A DNA stretch of 64,000 bases from Anaerosolibacter sp. (GTDB taxonomy: Bacteria; Bacillota; Clostridia; Peptostreptococcales; Thermotaleaceae): contig NZ_JARBTM010000016.1 in assembly GCF_029240175.1 (NCBI RefSeq), positions 62,001 through 126,000 of the forward strand, written 5' to 3'. Each line of letters begins with the position of its first letter. Position 1 is the stretch's first letter. A program made the translations under genes and the position numbers. The notes below the pieces were generated by a model, which had not been told where the DNA came from, did no database searches, and worked only from the letters and a program-made list of their open reading frames with translations. Shown piece after piece: positions 26,441-34,295 of the stretch.

Positions 26441-26583
26441 AAAAAACCGCTCCTAATGCAATCATCTATGCATAAGGACCGGTTGCACTACTTACTCCAT
26501 ACATTCCAAGTGCCCAAATACAGAATGTACTTCACAGTTTTCCACACAGTTGTATGTTGTCATGCCACACTTCCCTTTCTAAT
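26441..26583 (-). promoter_or_regulatory. Leader RNA with attenuator hairpin upstream of sipW
   Basis: On the minus strand a long hairpin, pairing ACCG, TCCT and ATGCA with their complements across two single mismatches (26446-26483), is followed by TTTTTT (26446-26441). It lies 130 bases before the sipW start. Just upstream is a second stem TACATTC/GAATGTA (26499-26529) and a short cysteine-rich reading frame. The arrangement resembles a transcription attenuator. It does not match any riboswitch consensus that I recognise. The remainder of the 558-base gap contains only AT-rich sequence and the terminator of the neighbouring kinase. Confidence 0.6.
26492..26563 (-). CDS. Possible 23-residue cysteine-rich leader peptide
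   Basis: The short frame MTTYNCVENCEVHSVFGHLE plus three residues has an AAAGGGAAG ribosome-like site before its ATG and three cysteines. It ends inside the leader RNA just before the terminator hairpin, as in translated attenuators. It could also be a chance frame. Confidence 0.25.
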   Translation of the reverse strand: MTTYNCVENCEVHSVFGHLECME

Positions 26584-26700
26584 TATAAACAAGCTTTTTC
26601 CAGAATAAACCAAAATTGCGTTGTCGATTTTTATAATCTTTCTTCAAATTTTTTCATAGTTGTATAAGGTCACTTATAATTCGATTCTCGAGTATTTTCC

Positions 26701-26735
26701 AAAAAATAAACAGAGAATCCTCGGATTCTCTGTTT
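26701..26735 (-). terminator. Terminator of the PAS histidine kinase gene
   Basis: A 13-bp perfect stem (AAACAGAGAATCC/GGATTCTCTGTTT) with a 2-base loop is followed on the minus strand by TATTTTTT. Confidence 0.85.
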
Positions 26736-26870
26736 ACAATTGCTATACCATTTTTCTGTTTTTTTCTGCTGTAAATTTTGTCAATAATATTTTCTATTTA
26801 TCGGTACTTAAAATTCATTGTTTATTCGTATTACTTTATTTAGCATCCCTATACCTTTCCTTTAAAACGC

Positions 26871-28919
26871 CTATGCAGAATAAATATCTGCAAACTCTAC
26901 ATTGACTCTTTCTATGAGGCTTTGTCTCGTGCGGTCTCCCTTTGTTTGATTAATATCTTCTTCCAGCACCCATACAGGGAATTCGAGGATAAAGACACTT
27001 CCCTTGCCCTCTTCGCTTTCACATGAAATACTGCCTCCCTGCATCTCCACCAAGGATTTTACCAAAGAAAGTCCTATACCGCTTCCTTCGTGGTTTCTTG
27101 TAAGAGATTTATCCACCTGCCGAAATCTCTCAAAGATCATCTGCTGCTTATCCTTTGGTATACCAATGCCTGTATCCCTTACAACAATCTGTATTCTATC
27201 TCCTTTATCATAAATATGAACCTGGATTTCTCCACCTGACCTTGTAAATTTCACAGCATTGGACAGAAGATTTAGCATGATCCTTTCCATGCTATCAGGG
27301 TCACAGGCCACGATTTTTTCTTCCACATCTGTATCGAAGGTGAGGTTCATTCCCTTCCCTTCCACATAATCCGCCACCGATAGTGTTATATTCTCTACTA
27401 CACTGATAATATCATGATTTGCCAAATGAATTTGAAAATACCCTGAATCCATCTTGGTAATATCAATCAAGTTATTCACCAGTCGCAATAGTCTGTTGCC
27501 ATTTTGTTTCATCACATGTAGATATCTATGGAACTTTACGCGCTTCTCTTCATCTACGCATTGTTCTCCCATGATTTGAAGCAATTGCTGGGTGCCCAAT
27601 ATGACATTCAATGGGGTTCGCAGCTCATGGGATATGTTGGCGAAAAACTCCGTCTTCACGATATCATATTCTATGGCCTCACTAAGGAGCTTTGTATTCT
27701 CCTCCACATTTTTCTGTAACGCCTCTGCTTGTTTTTTTGCACTGATATCCTGTACAAAGACTAGAAACATATGCTTGTCTCTATAGGGAATGGTTGTTAT
27801 CGTCACCTCTACATCCACCGTGCTACCATCCAACCGTCGAAGACTTCTCTCAGCTAAGTACAAAAACCCACCTCGTTGATTCAAAAATGCTATGTGCTCT
27901 TTCATTTTTCCTTGACCTACTTCCTCTTCGATAAATGAAAGAATATTTCTTTTTAACACCTCATCAGAAGAATCAGCCCCTAGAAGTCTTACCCCTTCCT
28001 GATTCACAAAGTCCAACTTGTTTTCATCATGAATAAATATAGCAATGGGTGAAAGATCTATCACTGACCTATATCGTTCTTCACTTTCCTTTAACGCTTG
28101 TTCTGTCTCTTTTAGCTCAGTAATATCTTTTACATATGCTAGAAATCCTTTTGGATTATCAGTTTTATCTGTAATCAATGACGCATTTAGGTATACCCAT
28201 TTGATCTCTCCATTTTTAGCAATGTATCTTTTCTCTATTTCAATAGATTTTATCTGTCCTTTTGACACTTGTTTAAAAAGCCTCGCTTCCTTTTGTAGAT
28301 CATCCGTATGGGTAATATCTTTAAAGTTCATGGTGAGCAATTCCTTTTCTGTATAACCCACCAGTTTACAGAAGCCAGGCTGCACCTTCGTTATTTTTCC
28401 ATCTAAGCTGCTTTGTATTGCCATCATCACGGCATGCTGCTCTGCCCGATCCAGATCCCCTCGCATTACCTGTAACGCTTTGTATTTTGTTCCAAAAATA
28501 TGATGTAACAAGCCTACAGAACCTGCTATGCCATACATGCCGAAATGATTGATCATCAGTTCCAGATGGGCCTCCTTTCCCAAGGCCCCTGTACCCTCAA
28601 TGCTAAACAAGAAACAATAAAGCAGGCTTAATCCTACACTTATGCCTCCCATCCACAATCCACCTATAGAAAAGGTATAAATAATAAGCAGCGCTAGCAC
28701 TACTGTGATATCAATCCTCATATTGGTTTCTGAATAAATTAACTGAGTTAGCAACATCGCACATATGGTAAGGATTGGGCCGCTGCCATACTTTAGTAAC
28801 TTCCTTGTCGGTATAGTCTCATCATTCTCCATCTTTCTCTGTTTTGCTGTTAGCCACTCCCTTGCTGTCTTTCCCATTTTCAGCATGTAATTTAGCCCCC
28901 GCTCTATTTTTTCTTGCAT
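26871..28919 (-). CDS. Membrane-bound PAS-domain sensor histidine kinase
   Basis: The 682-residue protein has about four membrane helices (about residues 50-145), two PAS/PAC domains (about 160-275 and 285-405), and a histidine kinase core. The phosphorylated histidine is in FFANISHELRTPLNVILGT, and the ATPase domain has the N box LLSNAVKFT, the G1 box RDTGIGIP and the G2 box GSGIGLSL. No response regulator is adjacent, so it is an orphan kinase, as is common for the sporulation kinases that feed Spo0A in Clostridia. That target is an inference. The start is uncertain: the ATG at 28919 has no ribosome site, and one 11 codons downstream follows a G-rich stretch. Confidence 0.88.
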   Translation of the reverse strand: MQEKIERGLNYMLKMGKTAREWLTAKQRKMENDETIPTRKLLKYGSGPILTICAMLLTQLIYSETNMRIDITVVLALLIIYTFSIGGLWMGGISVGLSLLYCFLFSIEGTGALGKEAHLELMINHFGMYGIAGSVGLLHHIFGTKYKALQVMRGDLDRAEQHAVMMAIQSSLDGKITKVQPGFCKLVGYTEKELLTMNFKDITHTDDLQKEARLFKQVSKGQIKSIEIEKRYIAKNGEIKWVYLNASLITDKTDNPKGFLAYVKDITELKETEQALKESEERYRSVIDLSPIAIFIHDENKLDFVNQEGVRLLGADSSDEVLKRNILSFIEEEVGQGKMKEHIAFLNQRGGFLYLAERSLRRLDGSTVDVEVTITTIPYRDKHMFLVFVQDISAKKQAEALQKNVEENTKLLSEAIEYDIVKTEFFANISHELRTPLNVILGTQQLLQIMGEQCVDEEKRVKFHRYLHVMKQNGNRLLRLVNNLIDITKMDSGYFQIHLANHDIISVVENITLSVADYVEGKGMNLTFDTDVEEKIVACDPDSMERIMLNLLSNAVKFTRSGGEIQVHIYDKGDRIQIVVRDTGIGIPKDKQQMIFERFRQVDKSLTRNHEGSGIGLSLVKSLVEMQGGSISCESEEGKGSVFILEFPVWVLEEDINQTKGDRTRQSLIERVNVEFADIYSA

Positions 28920-29067
28920 TTCAAATAAGCTTATGTTATTTACTATATTTTCCTAATATTCGATATTTTCCGGTACTTTCCTCCTAGTTTTCTTAGGTTT
29001 TGAGTCCTATTTTTTCTTTCTTCCTATAAAATCTTCTTCTGCATTATTGTCATATAAAATCTAAAAG

Positions 29068-29099
29068 AAGCCTCTTCAGCAATCACACTGAAGAGGCTT
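29068..29099 (-). terminator. Terminator of the ABC-2 exporter operon
   Basis: A 12-bp stem (AAGCCTCTTCAG/CTGAAGAGGCTT) lies directly after the small membrane protein gene, with a weak T tract on the minus strand. Confidence 0.7.
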
Positions 29100-29102
29100 T
29101 CT

Positions 29103-29228
29103 TTAAAAGTCTTCTTTTTCTTCTTCCTGCTCTTTTCTTCGCTCCTGCCAGTTTCTTAGTATCCGCAGCTTAATAGGCACAGCGACCACTGCTAGGGCAA
29201 TCAGTAAAATCCACCACTTCATTTCCAT
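29103..29228 (-). CDS. Small membrane protein (41 residues) at the end of the ABC-2 operon
   Basis: The frame encodes one hydrophobic helix (WWILLIALAVVAVPIKL) followed by a strongly charged tail (RRKEQEEEKEDF). AGGAGGGG lies 5 bases before the ATG, a very good ribosome site. It starts 14 bases after the permease gene and sits before the operon terminator. The topology suggests a small subunit or regulator of the transporter. I recognise no family. Confidence 0.65.
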   Translation of the reverse strand: MEMKWWILLIALAVVAVPIKLRILRNWQERRKEQEEEKEDF

Positions 29229-29242
29229 CTTTACCCCTCCTC

Positions 29243-30247
29243 TTATATAAAGCTCTTCTTAATTCTATTTCTTAATAATAGAAACATCCCAAAGGTTAGA
29301 CCTAAAATCCATAGGCCATAGTAACCTATTTGCCCCCAAGTCATTGTGTTCCGAATGATGCCGTCAAAGCCCAGGAAAGACCAATAGGTTGGAAGCCAAT
29401 AGACAAATACCTGTTGACTTGGCGAAAGCATGAGCGCCCCAATCACTGATGCTGACAATGGTAGTAAAAGGATCTTCATGTTCGCAATACCTGATATTTG
29501 ATTGCTGCTAAATACACTGATCAGAAAACCCATCATGACTGTCAGCCCTGAACTAATCAAAGTCATAGCAAAGACCATGGCTTTATCCACATACCACATG
29601 TCTAAAAGCCACAGGATAACATACACAATCACCAAAGGAAGTAAAATGCCTATCATGCTTTTCCCTAAGATGAATTCCCATCTTCTCATGGGCGTTACAC
29701 TCAGAGCACTAAGGGTTTTTCCTTCCTTTTCTTCGATCATGTTAAAACCAATCACCGCTCCAGCCAAAATTAACGTAGTTAAAATTAATGATGCTGCTCC
29801 TACCCTTGCTATGGGTGATTGGGTATACCCCAAATCTCGGATAGAAAAGGTCATGGCTAGGGCCTCTTTGCTGAGGTAGTCCCGTAAAATCATTTCTGGA
29901 ATAACCTTGGTATCATGGCTCTCGTTTCCTTCTAGTACAATCTGGTAACTGCCGTTCTGGGCTTTGATGATGCCAGCAATGTCATCTGTACCGCGAACCC
30001 GCTTCTCTAAATCTTGAAAGTCTTGGTAAACCTCCACACTTCCATATTGGCTGATTGTCTTGTATATGCCCATATCCTTTGCTGTTTCTGCATCTACGGC
30101 AAACTGTAATGCCGCTGAATTGGCACTGGGGATAAACATCTTAAATATAATGGCCAGAATAATTGGTGCTGCCATCATATACAATAGGAGAAATTCCCGT
30201 ATGCTGCTGGATAAATCACGACGAAATATCATCCATACTCTTCTCAT
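29243..30247 (-). CDS. ABC-2 type transporter permease (second subunit)
   Basis: The 334-residue protein has one N-terminal membrane helix, a large extracytoplasmic loop (about residues 45-150) and five further helices (about 165-325), the layout of ABC-2 exporter permeases such as YhaP or NatB. The cytoplasmic EEKEGKTLSALSVTPMRRWEFILGKS segment is the family coupling region. It forms a heterodimer with the preceding permease and shares its ATPase. It starts 11 bases after that gene. The substrate is not clear; drugs or peptides are usual. Confidence 0.87.
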   Translation of the reverse strand: MRRVWMIFRRDLSSSIREFLLLYMMAAPIILAIIFKMFIPSANSAALQFAVDAETAKDMGIYKTISQYGSVEVYQDFQDLEKRVRGTDDIAGIIKAQNGSYQIVLEGNESHDTKVIPEMILRDYLSKEALAMTFSIRDLGYTQSPIARVGAASLILTTLILAGAVIGFNMIEEKEGKTLSALSVTPMRRWEFILGKSMIGILLPLVIVYVILWLLDMWYVDKAMVFAMTLISSGLTVMMGFLISVFSSNQISGIANMKILLLPLSASVIGALMLSPSQQVFVYWLPTYWSFLGFDGIIRNTMTWGQIGYYGLWILGLTFGMFLLLRNRIKKSFI

Positions 30248-30258
30248 TCTTATCCCTC

Positions 30259-31314
30259 CTAGTCCCTTTTCACGCTAAAACGATAGGCTGCAACTGCTGC
30301 CATATATCCTATAACATTGAAGATCATCAAACCCAAAGATGTCCAATATATGATTTCTCGACTACCTGTTGGAAACAAAATTTCTCTAGCTGTAAATAAT
30401 AACGAGTAGGTAGGAATCAACTTCACAAATCTTGGTGCAAAGCTGGGCATATAGTAAGACATAAAAGGCAGTGACAACACAATGCCTATAACAATAATCC
30501 AGATGCTGGCTTGGGAAATATTTTGAAAGAAGCTGGCCAGTATCAGTCCGCCTATAGCCGCCGCTATACTTCCCAAAATCACCAACGCCAGCATTCCTAT
30601 ATAGTCAACACCAGTACCCAGAGTAAGACTTACCAAGGTAATAGCAGATATGCATCCCAATAGTACCATCAATGTAATCTTTGCCATCAGATACTCTGGT
30701 ATCTTTCCTGGTGAAACCAAATATGCTCGAATGGTTCCCTCATCTTTCTCCATGAAAACAAGGGCAGCGATCAAAAAGAACCCCAGCAGCATGGACTCCA
30801 TGACAATAAAAATAGGAATCATCCCTAGATTGAATGGAATCCTCTCCACTTCTATATCCTTATTTAGGAAAATACGTTCTATTTCTATTTTTTGCTGCAT
30901 CCTGCTCCTCAAGTCATCTTTCATCGATAAGATCAATGTATTTCTAAGTTTTTCGTTCTCATGTCCCTGAAGAATAAACTGAATATGGGGTTGGTTATTT
31001 TCCTCCTTGATGACCATTCCCAAACTGTTAAAGTTGCTCTCCATATTCTTCGCTATATCCTCTATGGCTTCTACCCGCTGAATCTTGCTATGCTTCTCTT
31101 GGGATTGCAATATAGCTTCATCGATTACAGATTCCAGCCCTCCGTCATAATCCACATAATAATATACGGCTGGTTTGATAGATAATTCCTTTGGGATCAG
31201 AAAGTTCGTTAAACCCACAAAGAGCAGGGCAACCCCTAGAACAATGAGGAAGAAATAGTTCCTAAAAGCGGTCACAATATCTTTTGTTAATAGCCCACCA
31301 TATCTTTGAAACAT
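30259..31314 (-). CDS. ABC-2 type transporter permease (first subunit)
   Basis: The 351-residue protein has the same layout as its neighbour: a helix at about residues 20-40, a long outer loop to about 170, and five helices afterwards. The coupling segment is MEKDEGTIRAYLVSPGKIPEYLMAK. Its ATG follows the ATPase stop codon directly, so translation is coupled. The two permeases are only weakly alike outside this layout, as in other heterodimeric ABC-2 exporters. Confidence 0.87.
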   Translation of the reverse strand: MFQRYGGLLTKDIVTAFRNYFFLIVLGVALLFVGLTNFLIPKELSIKPAVYYYVDYDGGLESVIDEAILQSQEKHSKIQRVEAIEDIAKNMESNFNSLGMVIKEENNQPHIQFILQGHENEKLRNTLILSMKDDLRSRMQQKIEIERIFLNKDIEVERIPFNLGMIPIFIVMESMLLGFFLIAALVFMEKDEGTIRAYLVSPGKIPEYLMAKITLMVLLGCISAITLVSLTLGTGVDYIGMLALVILGSIAAAIGGLILASFFQNISQASIWIIVIGIVLSLPFMSYYMPSFAPRFVKLIPTYSLLFTAREILFPTGSREIIYWTSLGLMIFNVIGYMAAVAAYRFSVKRD

Positions 31315-32178
31315 TTATTTCAACCCCCTCCCGGTTACCTTAATAAAGATTTCTTCAAGGGTCGCTTCCTGGGAATGCATGGTTTCGATGGTTCCCTGGT
31401 TAATCAAATGGTTTAATCTCTGTCTATCTTTTTCTTCCAAGATAGACAAATACTCCTTCTTAAAGGTTTCTCCCATTCTGTGCTCCACCTGTACCATCTT
31501 TTCTCCGTATTGTAGCTTTAAATTTCTAGGAGAATCAATCAGCTCAATCCTGCCATCGTGGATAAATGCCACCCGATCACAAAGTTCATCGGCGATATGC
31601 ATGTTGTGGGTTGTTAAGAATATGGTGGCGCCTTCCTTTCTTTTTTGCCAAATGATCTCTTTGATGTTGCTGGCGGTAGTAGGGTCCAACCCAGATGTTG
31701 GTTCATCCAAAAACCACATTTTAGGTGTGTTCAGCATGGATCTGGCGAAAACCAATCGCTGCATCATTCCCTTTGAGTATCCCCCAGCCCTTTTTTTAGC
31801 CGCCTGCTCCAATCCAACCATCTTCAGGAGCTTCATAGGATCCTCTGTAGGCACACTGAACATCTTCCGGTAGAACTCTAGGTTTTCTAACCCCGTTAGT
31901 TTCTTATAAAGATTTGGCTGCTCGAAGGATACACCGATGAGATTAAACATTTCCTCCGTAGGCTTTCGAATATCCATCCCCGCAATGCTGACATCTCCTT
32001 TTTGAAGGGGCAATAACCCGATAAGAATTTTTTGGGTAGTGGATTTCCCCGCACCACTGGGACCTAAAAATCCAAAAATCTCTCCTTTTCCAATATCAAA
32101 GCTGATATCTTCCACTGCATAGGCACGATCATTGGTATAGGAATGATACAAATTCTTTACCTTAATCATTCTTTTCAC
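31315..32178 (-). CDS. ABC transporter ATP-binding protein (ABC-2 exporter)
   Basis: The 287-residue ATPase has Walker A GPSGAGKST, a Q-loop at VSFEQPNLY, signature YSKGMMQR (a variant of LSGGQ common in this family), Walker B MWFLDEPTSGLDP and the switch histidine TTHNMH. The C-terminal 70 residues form the DrrA-like accessory domain. It drives the two downstream permeases. The first codons overlap the TetR gene by 17 bases, so the regulator and the transporter are co-transcribed. Confidence 0.93.
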   Translation of the reverse strand: MKRMIKVKNLYHSYTNDRAYAVEDISFDIGKGEIFGFLGPSGAGKSTTQKILIGLLPLQKGDVSIAGMDIRKPTEEMFNLIGVSFEQPNLYKKLTGLENLEFYRKMFSVPTEDPMKLLKMVGLEQAAKKRAGGYSKGMMQRLVFARSMLNTPKMWFLDEPTSGLDPTTASNIKEIIWQKRKEGATIFLTTHNMHIADELCDRVAFIHDGRIELIDSPRNLKLQYGEKMVQVEHRMGETFKKEYLSILEEKDRQRLNHLINQGTIETMHSQEATLEEIFIKVTGRGLK

Positions 32179-32803
32179 CCTCCTTCTTTACCTTAATACC
32201 ATGCTCGATAACATACAACATCTTATCTAGGACCTCCATCATGTCCATCAGGTTTCCCGTATTCTTTTCCTTTAAAAAGTGTTCTGATATAGACAAACTC
32301 ATTGAAGCAATGAGCATCGCCACCAACTCCACATCAATTTTAGGATCTACCTCTCCTCTTTCAATTCCCTTTAACAGAAGTCCTTGAAAAACCATCTGAC
32401 TCTTTCCTTTGGAATCTCCAAACATTTCTTCCATCAGCTGCTGGTCTGCATCCTTCATAAATCGATCTGCGATGGCCGCAAGCTTTGGATGCTCTTGACC
32501 AAAACGAATACCCCCTATATATAACTCCCTTATGGTATGGAAAAAATCTAGTTTATCCAAATCCCCGATAATGTGGGTTAGATATACCATTTTTTCCTCT
32601 CCGCTTTTTTCCAAGATGTATTTGAACAAATCCTTTTTATCCTCAAAATACTGATAAAAGCTTCCTTTTGCAATTTCTGCCCTTTCAACGATTCTATTGA
32701 TGCTTCCCTTTTGGTAGGAATACTGGGCAAACTCATCAATGGCAGATTCCATGATTTTCTCTCTTTTTTCTTCGGGCAGATTAAAAAAAGTACTCTTTGG
32801 CAT
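32162..32803 (-). CDS. TetR-family transcriptional regulator of the ABC-2 operon
   Basis: The 213-residue protein has an N-terminal helix-turn-helix (AQYSYQKGSINRIVERAEIAKGSFYQYFEDK) and a ligand-binding C-terminal domain. The ATG at 32803 follows AGGAGG by 7 bases; an in-frame ATG at 32827 lies inside the first operator. It is the first gene of the exporter operon and probably represses its own promoter through three TGAC-N6-GTCA palindromes directly upstream. The inducer is likely a substrate of the exporter, but it is unknown. Confidence 0.9.
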   Translation of the reverse strand: MPKSTFFNLPEEKREKIMESAIDEFAQYSYQKGSINRIVERAEIAKGSFYQYFEDKKDLFKYILEKSGEEKMVYLTHIIGDLDKLDFFHTIRELYIGGIRFGQEHPKLAAIADRFMKDADQQLMEEMFGDSKGKSQMVFQGLLLKGIERGEVDPKIDVELVAMLIASMSLSISEHFLKEKNTGNLMDMMEVLDKMLYVIEHGIKVKKEGEKND

Positions 32804-32826
32804 GGTATTCCTCCTATTTTTCAACA

Positions 32827-32889
32827 TGACTTTAAGGTCATTTTATGTTTAAAAAAATGTGACCAGTTAGTCATATGACTCTATAGTCA
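32827..32889. promoter_or_regulatory. Three tandem TGAC-N6-GTCA operators
   Basis: Three 14-bp palindromic sites lie upstream of the TetR gene: TGACTTTAAGGTCA (32827-32840), TGACCAGTTAGTCA (32860-32873) and TGACTCTATAGTCA (32876-32889). Such sites fit binding by the adjacent TetR protein. Confidence 0.7.
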
Positions 32890-32980
32890 CATTGTATATT
32901 CTTTTTGTATTTTTGTCAAGTTCCCTATATATTTTTTCCCTTTTATGCTTAATTATTTATATGAATTTTTTCTGAAAAAA

Positions 32981-33085
32981 AACGGAACGCCACAGGGGGC
33001 GCTCCATTGCATCAAAATTTTTAATCCATGGGCGATTCGTGAATCGCCCCTACAACCTTAACCTTGCGTAACTTTGCTACGCGTC
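32981..33085. repeat. Palindromic repeat island D
   Basis: It contains a hairpin of the ACGGAACGCCACAGGGGGC type (32981-33005), a gtaggg module in reverse (GGGCGATTCGTGAATCGCCC then CTAC, 33030-33053), the pyrimidine tail AACCTTAACCTT and a small end hairpin (GCGTA-actttgc-TACGC, 33066-33082). It abuts the stop codon of the TelA gene. Confidence 0.75.
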
Positions 33086-33088
33086 AAT

Positions 33089-34156
33089 CTACATCGACAT
33101 TAGCTTATTCTTCAGTTCTCTCTCCATGTTTTGTAGTTCAGCTTCTGCTTCTTGTCGTTTGCTTCTTCCTTCTTCTTGAATTTGGATGACCTCTTCGATG
33201 GTATGTAATAAATCCTCATGAACCTTTTTCAAGGTCTCAACCTCTACAATCCCCCGCTCAGATTCCTTGGCAACGCCTATGGTACTATCCTTTAGCATTT
33301 CAGCATTCTTTAACAGCATATCATTGGTGGTTTCTGTTACTTCCTTTTGAAGCTGAAGTACCTTGTTTTGTCGAAGCAGTCCTAAAGCAATAATGATTTG
33401 ATTCTTCCATAGAGGAATAGTATTCAGCACAGAGCTTTGAATTTTTTCCACCATCACCTGATTGTTGTTCTGAATCAACCGGATCTGAGGTGCTGTCTGA
33501 ATTGCAATGGTACGGCTAAGCTGCAAATCATGAAGCTTTTTCTCAAAATGATTGACCAACTGGGACATGTCGTTGTACTGCTGTATGTCAAAGCCATCGT
33601 TGGTTTGCTCTCCTTTTTCCTTTAGCCTTGGCAATATTTCTTCATAGATTTCCTGGAGTTTTAGCTTGCCCGCAGCAATATACATATCCAGCTGCTGAAA
33701 GTATTCTCCATTTTTCTGATATAGATGATCAAACATGATGATGTCCCTGGTCAGCTGATCCTTCGCATGTTCCAATTCATTAACGATATTTTCTATATCT
33801 CCGCTAAGTTTTTGATACTTAGCAATAAACTTCTCTACCTCATCCACTGCAGATCCTAGAAGGGGAATTCTAGATAAAAAACCTTTCTTTCTAGGCCCAA
33901 GACCATCCACATTCAATTCTTTAATCTTGAACATGAGATTCTTCATAATTTCCCCTACATACCCTGCTTCCTTGGCTCGCACTTGAGACAGCATATTGTC
34001 TGTAAAGCTGGAGATATTCTTCTGGGCCTCTACCCCATATTGCAAAATAAAATGATTATCTTGTATATTAATGGTCTCAACGATTTCCTTGATTTTTTCC
34101 TGCTGCTCAGTTGTGTATTTTTGGATTTCTCCCCCATGAATCAACTGCTCTTCCAT
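33089..34156 (-). CDS. TelA/toxic-anion-resistance family protein
   Basis: The 355-residue protein is almost entirely helical and matches the TelA family pattern: NISSFTDNMLSQVRAKEAGYVG near the start, ending in long helices with alternating charges. Members were linked to tellurite resistance and to cell-envelope stress in Gram-positive bacteria, but the biochemical role is unknown. There is no membrane segment or signal. The upstream gene (XpaC-like partner) usual in Bacilli is absent. It is monocistronic. Confidence 0.85.
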   Translation of the reverse strand: MEEQLIHGGEIQKYTTEQQEKIKEIVETINIQDNHFILQYGVEAQKNISSFTDNMLSQVRAKEAGYVGEIMKNLMFKIKELNVDGLGPRKKGFLSRIPLLGSAVDEVEKFIAKYQKLSGDIENIVNELEHAKDQLTRDIIMFDHLYQKNGEYFQQLDMYIAAGKLKLQEIYEEILPRLKEKGEQTNDGFDIQQYNDMSQLVNHFEKKLHDLQLSRTIAIQTAPQIRLIQNNNQVMVEKIQSSVLNTIPLWKNQIIIALGLLRQNKVLQLQKEVTETTNDMLLKNAEMLKDSTIGVAKESERGIVEVETLKKVHEDLLHTIEEVIQIQEEGRSKRQEAEAELQNMERELKNKLMSM

Positions 34157-34250
34157 TCACCATGGCCCCTTTCTATGACATCCATATTATATATCCTTAT
34201 AGATAACCAACTTATTCCATATTTGTAGTTTATCACAAAATACCCAAAAT

Positions 34251-34288
34251 AATAAGTCTAGGAAGATTCTTCTCTTCCTAGACTTATT
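34251..34288 (-). terminator. Terminator of the GH18-SLH gene
   Basis: A 15-bp perfect stem (AATAAGTCTAGGAAG/CTTCCTAGACTTATT) with an 8-base loop lies just after the stop codon at 34296. Confidence 0.8.
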
Positions 34289-34295
34289 GCTCCAC

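Noticed and set aside
26441-26583. Cyclic di-GMP or cobalamin riboswitch upstream of sipW
   Set aside because: The conserved core sequences of these classes are absent in both strands.
26426-26608. Plus-strand frame of 60 codons opposite the sipW leader
   Set aside because: It has no ribosome site and runs through the attenuator hairpin, so it is a shadow.
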